A DNA stretch of 64,000 nt from Brienomyrus brachyistius (GCF_023856365.1 NC_064540.1:6867001-6931000), one strand, 5' to 3'; counted from the first letter of the stretch, positions 10,295 to 22,285 are shown. Notes: generated from the sequence alone by a model not told the origin. Translations and numbers: made by a program.

Positions 10295-12695
10295 GAGTAG
10301 TATTTCAAAATAATAATAATCAGAAAATAATAGCGTCAATACCATAATAATGTCAAAATTACAATAGGAATAATGTAAAGCACGAAATGACAACAATCAT
10401 ACAGGCAGCAGAAGTAATGCGTGAACTCTTTTAGGAAAACTTACACAACTCATCAATTCATTTCAGACGGATTTTTGGATAGCTGAGGTGGTCCGTACAC
10501 ACCAGTACATCCACTGCCACACGTACTACTACACTGTGGCTACAATTTGCAAACCAACAGCCATATTTGTGAGGGACGTAAACGACCTCGGAAAAGCCTT
10601 TAAAACCACTTCAACAGGATTTTGGAAATAACCCCCCGAATATTCCTGCTGCTGTAAAACGACGACACCGAAATACAAATGTGAAAATAAATTCGTAATT
10701 CTAATAATTCGGCACGTTTTTTTATTATTTACACGGGAGCTGTATAGTACAGTTTCTGTTGTAATCGTATTGTTTGACCTTAGGTGTGTTATTTTACATA
10801 ACACATAATAAGCTGCATAATCCTTCATCAGTTTCCAAGTTCCGTATCATTATCATATAACCTTTGACAGTACAGTCAATGTCTGTTATTGCCAATTCCC
10901 TAAGGGTCTGTAACTTAACACTAAACTTAACCACTAAATAGCACGCGTAAAGGAGATCAATTCAGCAAAATATCGTACGATCTAATTTATATAAGCGCTT
11001 AAAGAATATAGTAATGAATATAATATAACAGAATATTTACAGAATGAGAGCACAGTGCGGTAATGATATGCCTTTTTTCTTTTTGTGAATGACAGTCATT
11101 TTGGGATATACCATGTAAATGCAGCACGATCACATGACGCGGATATAATTACTAAAAGCCACAATGAACAGTGTGTTCCCGATGCTCGCTGTTTGTTTAT
11201 GAGCGTGTTTCGCAGGTGAGCCGCCGTTTCCCTTCCTGTTCATTCATGAAATCGTCGCCTTTTACCACCCAGACAACATGGCGCAGCCATTTTGGACATT
11301 TAATTGAATACATCTTGAGCTCCTTCGCATTCTTTCATAAATTTTTAAAATCGCAAAAAAAGCCACTGCATGCACTGTATCACCTTTGATCAACAAAAAA
11401 CAGACGAGCCTTTCGTTTTAATAGCTCACAGTTTCCTCTGTGATATTGTTACTCTTTCGTCGTAATTTGGCGGATACTGTAAGCAATAATAAATGATCAA
11501 TGTGGAGGCGAGCACCACGCTGCGAGCGTCCCTTAGGGGGGGCATGCTTCGTGTTTTTGCTCTGTTTCATATCCCAAAACAACAACATTTGCGTTCAATG
11601 CGAGCTGTCACTGAATATAAAGCAAAAACGCATATTTCTCCTTTAACAGCCGACCTAGTTATAGCATAATCCAAACGCACACCTACAAGTCTATCTAGCT
11701 GTAGTTCCGCCTGAGCACAAGTAGGAAAAAGTCAAGCAGCCAAGTAATTAAATTAGAGACTAAAAGCTCCTTATTAATCTACCAAGGCAAAAGAAAAAAA
11801 TCTTTCCATAAACACTGTATATGTATATATAATAACTGTACTCGGGTTGGAGGATTGAACGCATTGATCACTTCTTCAGTAGAATAAATAGCGCTTTTGA
11901 AAATCAATAATATTAAAAGCCAATGTGACTAATTAGTTGGACACTAATACTGATCGACTGTGTATCCGTCATAGAACATTATTTAATGGCGATAAATTTA
12001 AATAAAACTGAATGTTGCTGCAGATAGTTTTTATCTGATGTGTGTTTTGTAAACTGCTGAAATGTATTTTTAATAAAACACCAACACAAATCTCTGACCA
12101 CTTCGAGTCGCACGAACTTTAATGTCTATGATAAAGCGGGAATTTTATTAATGGCAAATTCTAGTCTTGGGCTGTCGGGGACCTACGCCGGACCTCCGTT
12201 CACATGCCAGATGATGAATGGGTTTTATTTTACGCAGATCCGAGATCGGAAAGTTATTGCAGCCAAATGCAGACAGCCGGGAATATGCGTACCTTCCAGG
12301 TAAAAAGCCTTACAGCTGTCGTCCCGGAGCTTCAGGAGCAGAAGCCCAAGGACCGAAGTGGGCGCTCCGCTCTCCTGACAGTCCGAAGTGGCCTCGTCGT
12401 ACAGAAGCACGGTGTCCGTCTTGCATCGCTTCAAGAACTTCTCCTTATCCTCGTTATTGGGGATAATGGACTTGATGGGCAGATTGCCCTTCTTGAGTCT
12501 TCGGAGCATCAGTCCTGGAATCGCTAAATTGATGGCCGTCTCTATATGAGACGATTCAAAAAGCTCATGCGATCTGCAGTCCAGCAGGAGCAGGGAGCTC
12601 CCGCCGGATTCCAGTTCATACTGCAGCCATTCCGCACTTTTGCTCGGCATCACCATATTCATGTCCCGGGAACCGCTCCAAAGATTATTTTTCAT
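5825..12695 (-). CDS. dusp7: dusp7: dual-specificity phosphatase 7 (MKP-X), 3 coding exons
   Basis: Coding exons 12695-12293, 10178-9750 and 6132-5825 join (both introns phase 1, GT-AG) to 1140 nt, 379 residues plus stop. Known family role: cytoplasmic MAP-kinase phosphatase that dephosphorylates the phospho-Thr and phospho-Tyr of ERK1/2. Visible features are an N-terminal rhodanese-like/CH2 domain (about 20-140) with the basic kinase-interaction motif [13 protein letters not shown] (62-74), and a Ser-rich acidic linker (155-200). The catalytic domain (about 204-350) has general acid Asp260 in ISDHWSQN and the signature HCLAGISRS with Cys291 and Arg297. The C-terminus ends [13 protein letters not shown], which separates it from dusp6 (which ends in ...LQST). 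It is shorter at the N-terminus than my recollection of mammalian DUSP7 (about 419 aa), as it lacks the Ala/Gly-rich extension. It lies in tandem with poc1a, as in human 3p21. All catalytic residues are intact. Confidence 0.96.
6133..9749 (-). other. dusp7: dusp7 intron 2
   Basis: A 3.6-kb phase-1 intron, GTGAGC...TTAAG. I see no mobile element that I can name and no conserved coding block. It is AT-rich unique sequence with short homopolymers (T10 near 6780, G9 near 6619). Confidence 0.85.
9750..10178 (-). CDS. dusp7: dusp7 coding exon 2
   Basis: Codes from Gly135 to Ile277 plus the first base of Asp278. The acceptor ...TTCCAG precedes GG GGG TTC (Gly-Gly-Phe), restoring the family's GGFNKFQT. 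It holds the Ser/Pro and acidic linker ([26 protein letters not shown]), the start of the catalytic fold ([17 protein letters not shown]) and the general-acid loop with Asp260. The donor is GTGAGC. Confidence 0.96.
10179..12292 (-). other. dusp7: dusp7 intron 1
   Basis: A 2.1-kb phase-1 intron, GT(ACGC)...CCAG. It is mostly AT-rich unique sequence and holds the compound AAT/TAG microsatellite near its 3' end (10231-10300). No exon-like open block or recognisable mobile element is seen. Confidence 0.85.
10231..10300. repeat. Compound (AAT/ATT)n-(GTA)n microsatellite
   Basis: AAT/ATT triplets (10231-10260) switch cleanly to GTA/TAG triplets (10260-10300). It lies just upstream of the dusp7 exon 2 acceptor, about 50-120 bp into the intron. 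Confidence 0.95.
12293..12695 (-). CDS. dusp7: dusp7 coding exon 1
   Basis: Codes residues 1-134 plus the first base of Gly135. The ATG at 12695 opens [15 protein letters not shown], which leads directly into the conserved [10 protein letters not shown] of the rhodanese-like domain. Internal Met codons (residues 12, 14 and 16) could also serve as starts. The exon contains the kinase-interaction motif. It ends CTG GAA G with donor GTACGC; reading through the donor leaves family homology at once (THIPGC). Confidence 0.95.
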
Positions 12696-13260
12696 GAGTA
12701 AAACGTACTACGACTGTATATGCAAACAAACCGGAAAAAAACCTCCCAAAAAGCTTTAAAACTGCACTTCAGCAGAAGATCCACATTTCATGTGGCAGTT
12801 GTTCTCCAGCAATCTATCAGATGGTGTGATGCTTGTGAGGACGATCACGACGCTGAGATCTTGCAGGGAAAAAAAAACACATGAAAAATGTTTCTCTTGG
12901 TTCTCTTGAACTTGGAAGGTGCGATCTTACACTATGGATGTCCATGCGATGTAGCAGTCAGCCCTGTGCAAATCCTCACGCTTCCTTCAACAGAATAACA
13001 TTACACGTGATTAAATCGACATTTTCCATTTTCTGGTATAAATAATCATTTCGGCTCGTATGCCAGCGAGTCTGCCTCCCTCCTGTTTGTCATTTCCTGC
13101 AACTACACCGTGACAGTCCGAATTAAAAGGGTTTTTGCAGGGCTGCCGTGTGACGGGAGAAGGAGGAGTTTTTGGCTGTAGGATTTAAAGACGCAGTCAG
13201 TGGCTCTGCTGTCCAGTTTGCTTCGGCTAACTTGTTGCCAGACGTGAAGCAAAACTGTTT
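12696..13260 (-). promoter_or_regulatory. dusp7: dusp7 5' flank: probable 5'UTR and promoter side
   Basis: This is the sequence immediately upstream of the dusp7 ATG. A TTTAAAT element on the minus strand (about 13182-13188) could be a TATA-like box. A CAGGAAAT (around 13092-13100) fits an ETS-type core, which would suit the known ERK/ETS feedback induction of this phosphatase class. Both are weak motif matches; no transcription start can be read from the sequence. Confidence 0.25.
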
Positions 13261-15130
13261 TGTTTTAAAACATTTATTTGCCCAATGCAAGGTCTTTCTA
13301 GGTTAACATTAGTATCAGCGGAAGTCCAGATTATTTGCCCAAACATTAGGCAATGTTACTGTGAGATAATGTATACAGCGATTATACATACATACATACA
13401 CACACACAAAGTGCGGCCATTCGCATTGCCCCTGGTATGTGGAAATCAGTTTATTGAAAGCCCTACATAGATATTCGAAACTTGAACATTGTTTGACTTA
13501 TGTCCTGAAGTTAACTGGTGAAATTGTAGCTTTAAGCAGTTTAATATGTCACGGCAAATTCCGTTAATTTGTTTCTTTTCTTTTTTCCGTTTTGGCTGTT
13601 GAAAGATTCATTAAACTTCGTTTAGCCGCATGGTCGTTTTAATACGGAATGACCTAAACTGATCTAACTGAATTTGCATTAAAAGCACTAATCGGAAAGT
13701 TTTTTCCCACTAGTAATAGTATTTTAATCAAAATAATGGTGCGGGTTTTTTTATTTTACAATAATTACGTTTATATACGCCTCCATTTTCGCTGAATAAT
13801 AACGTACCGAGCAGTTAAAGTACACAAACCGGGCACCGTGAAGTAATTATTAGGAAGACATCTTGCTGCACAACATCATCTCGCAATGATGACACAGACA
13901 CAATCTCTACGTCTTCAAAAAAAAAGATATATATATCTTATATATTATTTATGTATAATTTTTTTTCCTCAGATATAGCATCCTGTTTTTTGCACGATTC
14001 TGTCTAAATTTGGCAATTCCATTACCTCACCCTGAAACTGAATTTCTTTAAAAATACAAGCGCTGTGTTGGAAATTAGGTTTGACATTTCTGATCATATC
14101 ACTCCATCACTGGTATAGTAAATAGTGTACGAAAGTGCAAAATATTCGGTATTCAATACATTGCTATGCCAGTTTAGCCATCACTTGTTCATCCATCACT
14201 GTGTTAAACTGAGACATTAAGCTGTTGAAGTCAACCCTATCTTATGCTTAATTAAGTGGATGCAGTAGCAGTTCTTGCTACATACGATATTATTGCTACA
14301 CCCCAGGCCTAATTTGCAGTACTTTGCCGGATTCGTATCTTTTAAAAATGTCTTTAAGGAAATAGTGAGTATATTGACCTTAGAAGTCAGAAAGCAAACG
14401 TGCAAGAGGAAAGAGGAAGCGTGAATGGCACATTTCAAACGGCCAGCGGACAGCGAAGTTCATGAGGGATGGTGCTCAGACAGAGAGCAGGCCAGTGCAG
14501 CTGATTTATACTCAGCTGGGCTTTGCACAGAAAGAAACTGGAGGCATGTTTCATTTGAAAACAGAGACAGGAGGCTCCTCTGACCTGGAAGACAACGTCC
14601 TTTCATGCTACCAGACGAGATATTTACTCCACAATGTGAACTCCGCTGCTCCTCTTCTTCCTATCCCAGATCGTCTTTGATCGCTCATTAATTAGCTGTT
14701 TAGGGTCTGCGTGGGTGTGTTTCTCTTTGTCTCTGGCTTGAGGGAACACACCTGGTTTTTAAGGCTCTGGAGCTTTTAAAATTCTTCCATCAGGGTATCA
14801 TAAACAAAAATTATAGGTGAGTGGAGGTGAAACACCATGGACTGCCTTCATGGGATCAAAGACATTTGTGGTCCTCTTTGCTGTTGCATAAAAACCAGTT
14901 ATGCCCTACATGAATGGGAATTTCTGGGAAAATCCCCTCCACAATGAATACAGCTTAATACAGACAACATAAGCCCCATGATTAAGCATCTACATATAAA
15001 AAGCAGGAGACTCAGTAAGACAGTTAGAAAATAAACAGCTTTATCTTCTTGTTTATTGATAGCTTTGTGACAGTGACACATTGGGCTGCGGCATGATCAG
15101 CCTCACATCTCTGAGTTGCTACTTGGCCTG
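13261..15130. other. Intergenic unique sequence, no gene seen
   Basis: This is AT-rich unique sequence between dusp7 and poc1a with a short CATA/CA microsatellite (13386-13408) and TA-rich pieces near 13927-13950. Short open frames have no recognisable domain. Confidence 0.6.
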
Positions 15131-15144
15131 TGGCTTGTCAATTA

Positions 15145-15340
15145 GGAGTTTGCATGTTCTCCTGAACTTCACGTGGATTTCTTCCAGATGTGCCAGTGTC
15201 CTCCTATAACCCTACAATATGCCACTTAGGTGAATCGGTGGCTCCTGATTGCTCTCAGCTTGTGTCTACGTGACGGGCGACTTTTGCGTGTGTGTACTGG
15301 CTGTGATGGATGGCGCCCTGCTCAGTGTCTACTCCACCTT
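15145..15340 (+). mobile_element. Diverged SINE fragment, body region
   Basis: The plus strand shows the SINE body order seen in the other copies: TTTGCATGTTCTCC, a cytosine-rich middle, AGGTGAATCGGTGGC, then GTGATGGATGGCGCCCTG. It is strongly diverged and lacks a clear tRNA head or tail. Confidence 0.5.
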
Positions 15341-15489
15341 CTAAGGACACACTTGGAATGTCGGAGGTAGGTGATAAAGGTCAAATAGAAGCATTTGTCC
15401 AGAAGCAGTGATCCCTCCCTGCATTGCCGATCTGGTTTATGATGTTCTCACAAAAATCAACGCCTTTGTAACTATATATATATATATAT

Positions 15490-15695
15490 CCATCCATCCA
15501 TTTTCCAAACCGCTTATCCTACTGGGTCGTGGGGGGTCTGGAGCCTATCCCAGAATCAATGGGCACGAGGCAGGGAACAACTCAGGATGGGGGCCAGCCC
15601 ATCGCAGGGCACACTCACACACACATGCACACCTACAGGCAGTTTTAGCAACATGGGGAGAACATGCAAACTCCGCACACATGTGACCCAGGTGG
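15490..15695 (-). mobile_element. tRNA-derived SINE, truncated (copy B)
   Basis: Same family as 2691-2997 and 38301-38651. It starts with CCATCCATCCATTTTCC (tail end) and runs through the TCGTGGGGGGTCTGGAGCCT block. The middle part is deleted ('gcagttttagcaacatggggag') and it stops at 'atgtgacccaggtgga', so the tRNA-like head is missing. It is bounded by TA and CA/TA microsatellites. Confidence 0.8.
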
Positions 15696-15699
15696 ATAT

Positions 15700-15748
<49 letters not shown>

Positions 15749-15760
15749 CATATATATATC
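15696..15760. repeat. Compound (TACA)n-(CA)n-(TA)n microsatellite
   Basis: TACA units run into (AC)n and then (AT)n at the truncated end of SINE copy B. A further (TA)n tract (15473-15489) lies on the other side. Confidence 0.9.
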
Positions 15761-16454
15761 ATACTTGGCTGTGTAGAACTATTTTAGTAGCTGATGATGT
15801 CATGGCAACTGTAATATATATGTGTTGATAAACACTTAAAAAATCCATATCCTGTTATGTATGTAAACAGGAGGACTTCCCGGAAATGTTAGCATAAAAT
15901 AGAAGTGAGCAGCTGAGTTATATAAAGGTAACTAGGTTGAACCAGTAAAGGGAGATGAAATCTATCCGTTGGGCCTGGTTGGGGGGGGGGCTGTTTGATC
16001 CATTACTGACTACTTTGTATCATTACAGGAGGAGAGACCTCAGTGGGGGTGGGGGTGGGGGGGGCCCGGTTGTGCCCCATGAATGTGATGTTTGTGCAGA
16101 GGGATCTGAGAGGGTAAGTGATGAGAGCAGATATCATATTTGGCAGAGCTGGTTGGCTGCCCCACTGCCAGATGTGAGCCCTTGTTAACGAAACCCAGTT
16201 TGCTGCTCCTCCCCCCTTAGTCTCTCTCTCTCTCTGTTCTCTGCCCTTGGCCCGGCCGCAGAGAGGGAACACAAAAGGCATGCTTTTCACTGCAGACTCC
16301 TCGAGATATGAGCCCGTTTCAGAGTAAAAAGCTCAAGGACTCCACAAGCACAGCTTTTTGCCTCATGCAGCTCTGAAGGTGCCCTGCTTCAAGAACCCAG
16401 CTGCTGGTCTTTCGGAATCTGGGTTAGATCGAGCAACAGTCAACTTACAACTTC
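15761..16454. other. Intergenic, G-rich tracts, no gene seen
   Basis: Contains G10 near 15979-15988, a GGGGGTGGGGG tract near 16043-16065 and a short CT microsatellite near 16220. No recognisable coding sequence. Confidence 0.55.
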
Positions 16455-16545
16455 TTTGTGTAGCAGAAGCTTTTATCCAAAGCAACATGTAACTGAATGC
16501 AGAGTCAGACGGCAGCCTATCCCGTTGAGCTACACACAACAAACA
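16455..16545 (-). mobile_element. SINE tail fragment
   Basis: 'gcttttatccaaagcaacat' followed by an 'actgaatgcagagtcag' block resembles the conserved 3' part of fish SINEs seen also at 38668-38858. The fragment is short and diverged. Confidence 0.45.
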
Positions 16546-17914
16546 TTACCTAAATGCATGTCCCATGTTATGTCCAGTGGCTAGGTCCCTCCTATGAAAG
16601 CTACACACAGAAAGGCAGACAGATTCCAAGGAAACTGTTTGATTTAGGCCCAACAGGGTGCAATGTTAAGCAGTGTATCACGTAGAGGGAGAGCACTGGC
16701 CGGATAATGCTCTCCTCACTGCGTTAGCTACAGAAAACCTGGGTAGATAAGAGGCAGGATGCCTGAAAGCAAGCGGAGGTGTCATTAGCTGGCCCTGAAG
16801 GGGAGGGAAGCAGATCCGGCAGGGCTCCCCACAGATCGTCGGTCCGCCGTCACAGCCGGGGGGGGGGGGCATGGGGTGCCGGTTCCTCCCCCTCTCAGAC
16901 GGCATTTCCTGAAGCTCTTCAGCAGCCAGCCACTGTTTGGCCCGCAGATAACAAAATCACTCCTGTAAAATCCATCCTTTCACACTCAAGCATTTCTTCG
17001 TTAAGTTTATTCTTAGTCCTGCTATTTTGCACTTGGACATGCAGACGCAGTCCTGGCTTCAACAAAGAAACGACTTCTATAGGTGGACTTCCGTAGTTTC
17101 GGAAAAAGAGGCATGTGTGTCTTAGACTCAAACATCACGCATATTGCTGACTGTGCTGCAGTTTTCCTGTTTGATTACTAAACCAATAGTATATCTGTGA
17201 GAAATGAAGGTTTATTATGGAGGAAATGGTAAAGAATCATAGGGGTCAATCACATCATACATGTTTTTTTGTCAGAAACAAAATTGATATAGAAATAAAT
17301 GATTATTGTAATAGAGGTGCATTTTAAATGCCACTCGGTCAAGCTGTTATCGAAGCATTTCCGAAATTTTCCTGAAAATGGGTGACATGAGTGCAGCGTA
17401 CGAAAAACAGATATTAAGGCATCGGATTTTGGGAACCTGATGTGGTATTTACTGCAAAAAGGACATCAAAAAACAAAATCTCTTGACAACTTTCTGAACA
17501 CGTGTGCAAATACGTTCGTAAGTACGAATAGGCAGGTTATATAAAACCGTTCAGTCACTTCCAAGTTAAACAGTCAGATAGAGCAAGCCTGCGAAGACAT
17601 TCCTGTCAGCTTGCCCAGAAAGCGGCCCCATTTTCACAACACACAAGCCCCCACGTTGGGGGAGAATATTCCTTAATCTCCGTCACTTTTCACCCACTCT
17701 AATGAAAGTCAAAACCATCATAATTGCACTAAAACAGTACATTCCTTACAAACAGAATGAAGTACAAAGTAAGGGCCGTTTTCCCAGCCATGTGAGTGGA
17801 TAATAATTCTCCATTTCTGTGCAGACAGCATACCCCGGGGGCGTTTAAAATAAGGGTTAATTAAGAACTCACATAAACACGCTCATTTCCTCAGCTCACA
17901 TCCAGGGAAGTTTT
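16546..17914. other. Intergenic unique sequence, no gene seen
   Basis: Unique-looking sequence with a G10 run at 16860-16869. No domain, RNA gene or mobile element was recognised. Confidence 0.55.
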
Positions 17915-18105
17915 CCCTCTCTCTCTCTCATTCTCTTTCTTCCTTGTTCATTCTTCCTCACTCACACTCTCACTCCCTCGCTCACTCTCTTCCTTACTTG
18001 TTCTTCTTCATTCACTCTTTCTCGCTCATTCTACCTCATTCACTCTCTCTCCCTCAGTTGTTCTTCCTCGTTCACTCTCTTCCTCACTCACTCTCTCTTT
18101 TGTTG
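17915..18105. repeat. CT-rich polypyrimidine tract, degenerate (CTCA/CTTC)n
   Basis: About 190 bp are almost purely pyrimidine on the plus strand, made of imperfect TTCACTCTCT- and TCTTCCTCA-like units. The open frame across it (17944-18198) is low-complexity and is not a gene. Confidence 0.8.
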
Positions 18106-18432
18106 AGAGCACGTCCCCACTGTCCATCCATGCATTTTTCACAGTATTTATCTATTCATTATTATCTACTCATTGCTATTTTCCTATTCATTGTTTAGTC
18201 ACTTTATGCATTTCACCCACATTGTATATGAACCCCGTTGTCCAGCCCCTGTGTTTTGCAGTGCCCTGTGCTTTGCACTTTAAGTCTTGTGACCTAACCC
18301 TACCCCCCCACCCTTGAAACTTGCTGTTTGTAGCTGCTGTTTGTATGTTGTACAGGGGAACGTTATCCTGTGCCACTATACACCTGTACATGAGTAATAT
18401 GACAATAAAGTGCATTTGACTTGACTTGATTA
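18106..18432 (+). mobile_element. Retroposon 3' tail-like sequence
   Basis: The segment ends 'atgacaataaagtgcatttg' followed by a short 'acttgacttga' repeat. That ending, with an internal AATAAA, is typical of 3' ends of fish LINE-type retroposons. Upstream 'tgcactttaagtcttgtgac' and T/A-rich pieces fit a retroposon 3'UTR. No reverse transcriptase frame is present. Confidence 0.5.
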
Positions 18433-18879
18433 TGAAATCACTGAGGATCAAAGGCATGGATCACCCACATGACCCATAGGTTATGTTTTTAAATGCAGTA
18501 CCAAGGTAAAAATTGCATTTTGATCAAAATGTCCATCAGAATTTGCCACGGTATTAAGCCCAGGTCAAAGGGCCTCTGACACAGCAAATACTAACTCCAT
18601 TTCAAACCTTAAATCAGTGTGTGTGCAGCTCATCCCCTTACTCTGCCTAGAACAGCGTTAGCGGAAAAGAGGCCCCCGCCCCCCCGTATGAGCCTGAGGC
18701 AGGGGGCCGCGACACTAGCAAGGCCTTGCTGGGCTCATGGGGCCGCCGAAGAATGCGATCAGCACGGTCACGCATCCAAAGCTGCAGCAGCTGCTGCGTG
18801 TGTGGGAGGAGGCGGGGAGCCCGGGAATCAGGGTGGGGGCATGTCTGGAATTCTGGGTACGGGCTTCATTCCCCAGGCT
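18433..18879. other. Intergenic, no gene seen
   Basis: GC-rich in the second half (18660-18850). There are overlapping short frames in several phases but no recognisable protein. Confidence 0.5.
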
Positions 18880-18900
18880 GGGGGGGGGGGGGGGGGGGGG
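18880..18900. repeat. G21 homopolymer run
   Basis: Twenty-one consecutive G on the plus strand. Confidence 0.95.
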
Positions 18901-18990
18901 ATGGGGTGTATCCACCTGCAAGCACAAGTTAAATAGTGAGGTCAAGTAAGGCTGCATCATAACCTCAGCCTTGGACGGTACGTGATTCCC

Positions 18991-19120
18991 CTCGGCAAAA
19001 CACGGCTCTCCGCAGCAAAAGGCGGTTCTCCTCGGCAAAACACGGCTCTCCGCAGCAAAAGGCGGTTCTCCTCGGCAAAACACGGCTCTCCGCAGCAAAA
19101 GGCGGTTCTCCTCGGCAAAA
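18991..19120. repeat. 40-bp minisatellite, 3.25 copies
   Basis: A 40-bp unit (CTCGGCAAAACACGGCTCTC then CGCAGCAAAAGGCGGTTCTC) repeats at 18991, 19031 and 19071, with a 10-bp partial copy at 19111. The full copies are identical. The two 20-bp halves of the unit are themselves related (both follow xGCAAAAxxCGGxTCTC), so the array has a 20-bp ancestral period. Confidence 0.95.
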
Positions 19121-22100
19121 CGAAACAATTCGACCGGGTTGTGGTCTGTTAAGTTGGTGATCATCAGCGATGAAAGAGGGCACTCAGGTCCTCAAAAGGG
19201 GGACACTTTCAGTCATTTGGGAAAAAGGGCTGGTGCTCAGGCACCTTTGGCCACCCTGCGCATGTCCTGGGGGGGCAGCGGGAAACTGGATAAGAGTAAG
19301 AGGAGTCGGGCATTTCGCCCATGAACACTAAGTGAGATGTGGGCCATTTAGATTATCTTAGATTAGCGGCATCGATATACAGAGACGCATGGCGTTGTGA
19401 GCCGGGGTCTGGCCGCACCCCCAGACCAAAGCAGGCCTCCACAGGAGCCAGCAGGGGCAGCGAAACTCCAGCCACCCAGCATCCTGTGGCCTTCAGCGGG
19501 GAGGGAGCGGCCGAGTGCCTTGGCTGCTGCAGCCTGTCGAAGAGCATGTCAGCAAACCTTTGGATCTGTGAGAATCTGATCACATAAACAGCGTTTTCAT
19601 CCACTGTGACAAATGCAGCTAGTTTTTACTATAGATATTATTTGGTCATATAGCTGCGCTCATCCAGTTAGACTAAGTTACTCAGAAGCATTTTCAGGCT
19701 GAGTTCACTGATCTGAGACATACAGTAACTACCCTCAGATCCGACCCAGACACCCTCTATTTATACGCCCGGCTTCCTGCTGCTTGGACATCGCTGCCAC
19801 CCCACTAAATGTGGAGTATTACCCAGAAATCTGCAAGGGGGAAAGGAGCCAGGAAAAGGAGTAAGGAAAAAGTCACTGCATGTGCTCCGTGAATTGAGCG
19901 TGTATGCGGGTGCTTTTTTAAGTTAACCATAATTACAGATATAAAGTCACTATTTAAATTTAGATACATTTTGTTTCTGGATTTTTAGGTTACGTCTTTA
20001 AATAGCCTCAAACAATGCGCTCTTCAATTACGGGTGAACTTTGCCAGAGTCGGAGCGTTTTATGGCCGTATAGAGCGTCTGCTCACTCGCCCGCCTGCCC
20101 GCTGACTTGGGTTTCGATGTCGGGGTTTAAATCACAAGGTTTACAGCCAGGTAACGTGGAGCATAAGAGCGGGCGTGTAGCTGAAAGCGGCAAGCGCCTC
20201 TCCTCACACTGAGCTCCTATCCTGCAGTCTCAAGCATCTCTGACGCTGTTGAGGTGGGTCATCAGGGACGAAAGGCAGGAGAGAAGAGATGGACCCTCAG
20301 TTCCACTTTGCACTGGGGGTCACGGGTCCTTCAAGTCACTCACTGAGGAGGACGTCGGCTCCAAGTTATCAGGGACACGGTGACACACCGCATGACAACA
20401 TTTGACTGATTACAACCTTAAGACAGAGGAGAAAGTATGAACTGTTCCATGCTAAGGCCCTGTTCTTGTCTGACAGACGAGTTCAAGGATCATATCAGAC
20501 ACCCTGCGCGGATGCTGTGGACCAGACCAATCAGAGTGGGAGTTTAAAGTAGCTTGAGAACTGGCTGGGACTCTCAGCCAATCACAAAGCCGACACTCAC
20601 TCAAGGAGGCGGGAGCAGGAACAGGAAATGGAGCAGAGGGTCTTCGCCAACTTCCAAGAGTAAGAGTGAATATGGGGGAGATACCAGGGATGCTGGTGGG
20701 AATCTATGAACAAGATAAATACACAGCACCAGGTCAAACCTTGTTATTGAAATAATATTGGTAACAGAAACCCAGGGGGTTACTGGTGGTGGTACAGGGT
20801 CACAGCAGGTGATAATAGCTTCACACCTCCATGGTTAGGGGTCTGAATCGCACCCCTGCTGCGTGTCTGTGTGGAGCTCGCATGTTCTCCCTGCATGCGT
20901 GCTGTATTCCTCTGGACGCCCTTAGCCACTTCTCATGCATCCTATGGATGATAGATAGAAATGGAAATAAGTAAATCAATTAAGTATGAATTATAACACA
21001 CTTTCTATGATCACCCACTAGTCTCACTCAGAGATGTGCCTGAAGCACCCAAAATGAGCTGACTGCAGTGTCAATTGTCACCCATGCCCCTCCCTTTGTC
21101 GTATCCGTACTCTGAAGCACCCCTGAGCGAGCGAACGGATGACGAGAACGGCAGCGACTGGCCATGAGGCGATCTGAGCGGGCCGGGGGCCGAGCCGGTG
21201 AGTCGGGAGCAATACATCCAGATGTTTGTGCAAGGGGCAGGACATGCGGCGGCGGACTCTCCCCCAGTCCTGTGGGCTTCACATAGGCTTTATAAACCAG
21301 TATATGCCCCCCATATCCGCAGCACACTCACCAGGCACCACTATCAAATGCGAGGGTTAAAGAGCATTTGTTATTAAAGTTGGGCTTTACGGCAAACCCC
21401 TGCCCCCCGCCCCCCGCCCCCCGCCAGTCGTCAAACGGGCAGCTCCTAGGTCCTGAGGCCCATTTTCAAAGAGGAGGGGGCAGTTGTTTTCTCTGTTAAT
21501 GCTCTGGGCTCAGGGCAGGCTCAAGCCCTCAGACAGGAAGGGGAGGGGGGCTGCCTGACTCAAGAATTCCGGTTTTATTTAATCCCCCCCCCCACTCCTG
21601 ACTCTCTGGTCCTGCTTAACAAACTCTGCACTCAAGAGCCAGGCAGGAATCTGCTCTCCGCCACTCCGAGGTGCTTGCAGCTCCCCCTAGAGACCCGTCT
21701 CTGCACACAAGAGCTGCGCAGAAAACCCAGTGACATCATCTGTCTGGCATGACTTAATCTTAATGACAACGCACTCCCCCCTCTTAAAAAAGGAAAAAAA
21801 AGAAAAAAAAAGAAAAAAACTTTGGCTGGATGTTTCGTTCTGGGATTTTGAGAGGCATTAACATTTTCAGGAGTGCTTGCGACTGTTAGCGATTAAAAGA
21901 GCTGGATAAACACTGCTGAAAAAATAGAAAAAAATAATAAAAAACAAAAAAAAAGGAAAGTTTTGTGAGAAGCAGAAAAAAAGTCATGTGGCCAGACCGG
22001 GTCCTGACATCGTGGCGGTCCCTTCATCCTCCTCAACGCACCGCCGACACACCTTTCTGACGGGAGTGCGTCGCTGTCAGGTAGCAAGCTGCGCTATAGT

Positions 22101-22170
22101 TCGCCAGCTCACAGCTACGACGCTGAAGCGGATGGCCGAGTCATCCCTCCATCAAGATCCATATAAATAC
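19121..22170. other. Intergenic sequence, no gene seen
   Basis: Contains a possible plus-strand SINE-body fragment (about 20865-20960), a (CCCCCCG)n tract at 21403-21424, a C10-rich tract near 21584 and A-rich tracts at 21787-21820 and 21918-21985. No conserved coding block was recognised. Confidence 0.55.
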
Positions 22171-22171
22171 A

Positions 22172-22285
22172 TAACCTCTTCCATCCTTCTTCTACACACT
22201 TATCCCAGTCCATCTCAGCAGCGGAGCCTGGTGTCCAATCTAGACAGCACTGGGCTGGGCCACACCCTGCCTGGGATGCCAGTAC
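22172..22285 (-). mobile_element. SINE-like fragment
   Basis: 'cacttatccc...gcggagcctgg' and 'ccacaccctgcctgggatgc' resemble the tail half of the SINE family (compare 45215-45330 and 55150-55260). No head region is present. Confidence 0.4.

Noticed and set aside
12204..12527. Plus-strand open frame of 107 codons
   Set aside because: Antisense shadow of dusp7 exon 1.
15545..15787. Cys/Val/Tyr-Ile repeat frames
   Set aside because: Translations of SINE copy B and its flanking CA/TA microsatellites.
17944..18198. Ser/Leu/His-rich frame in the CT tract
   Set aside because: Translation of a low-complexity pyrimidine tract.
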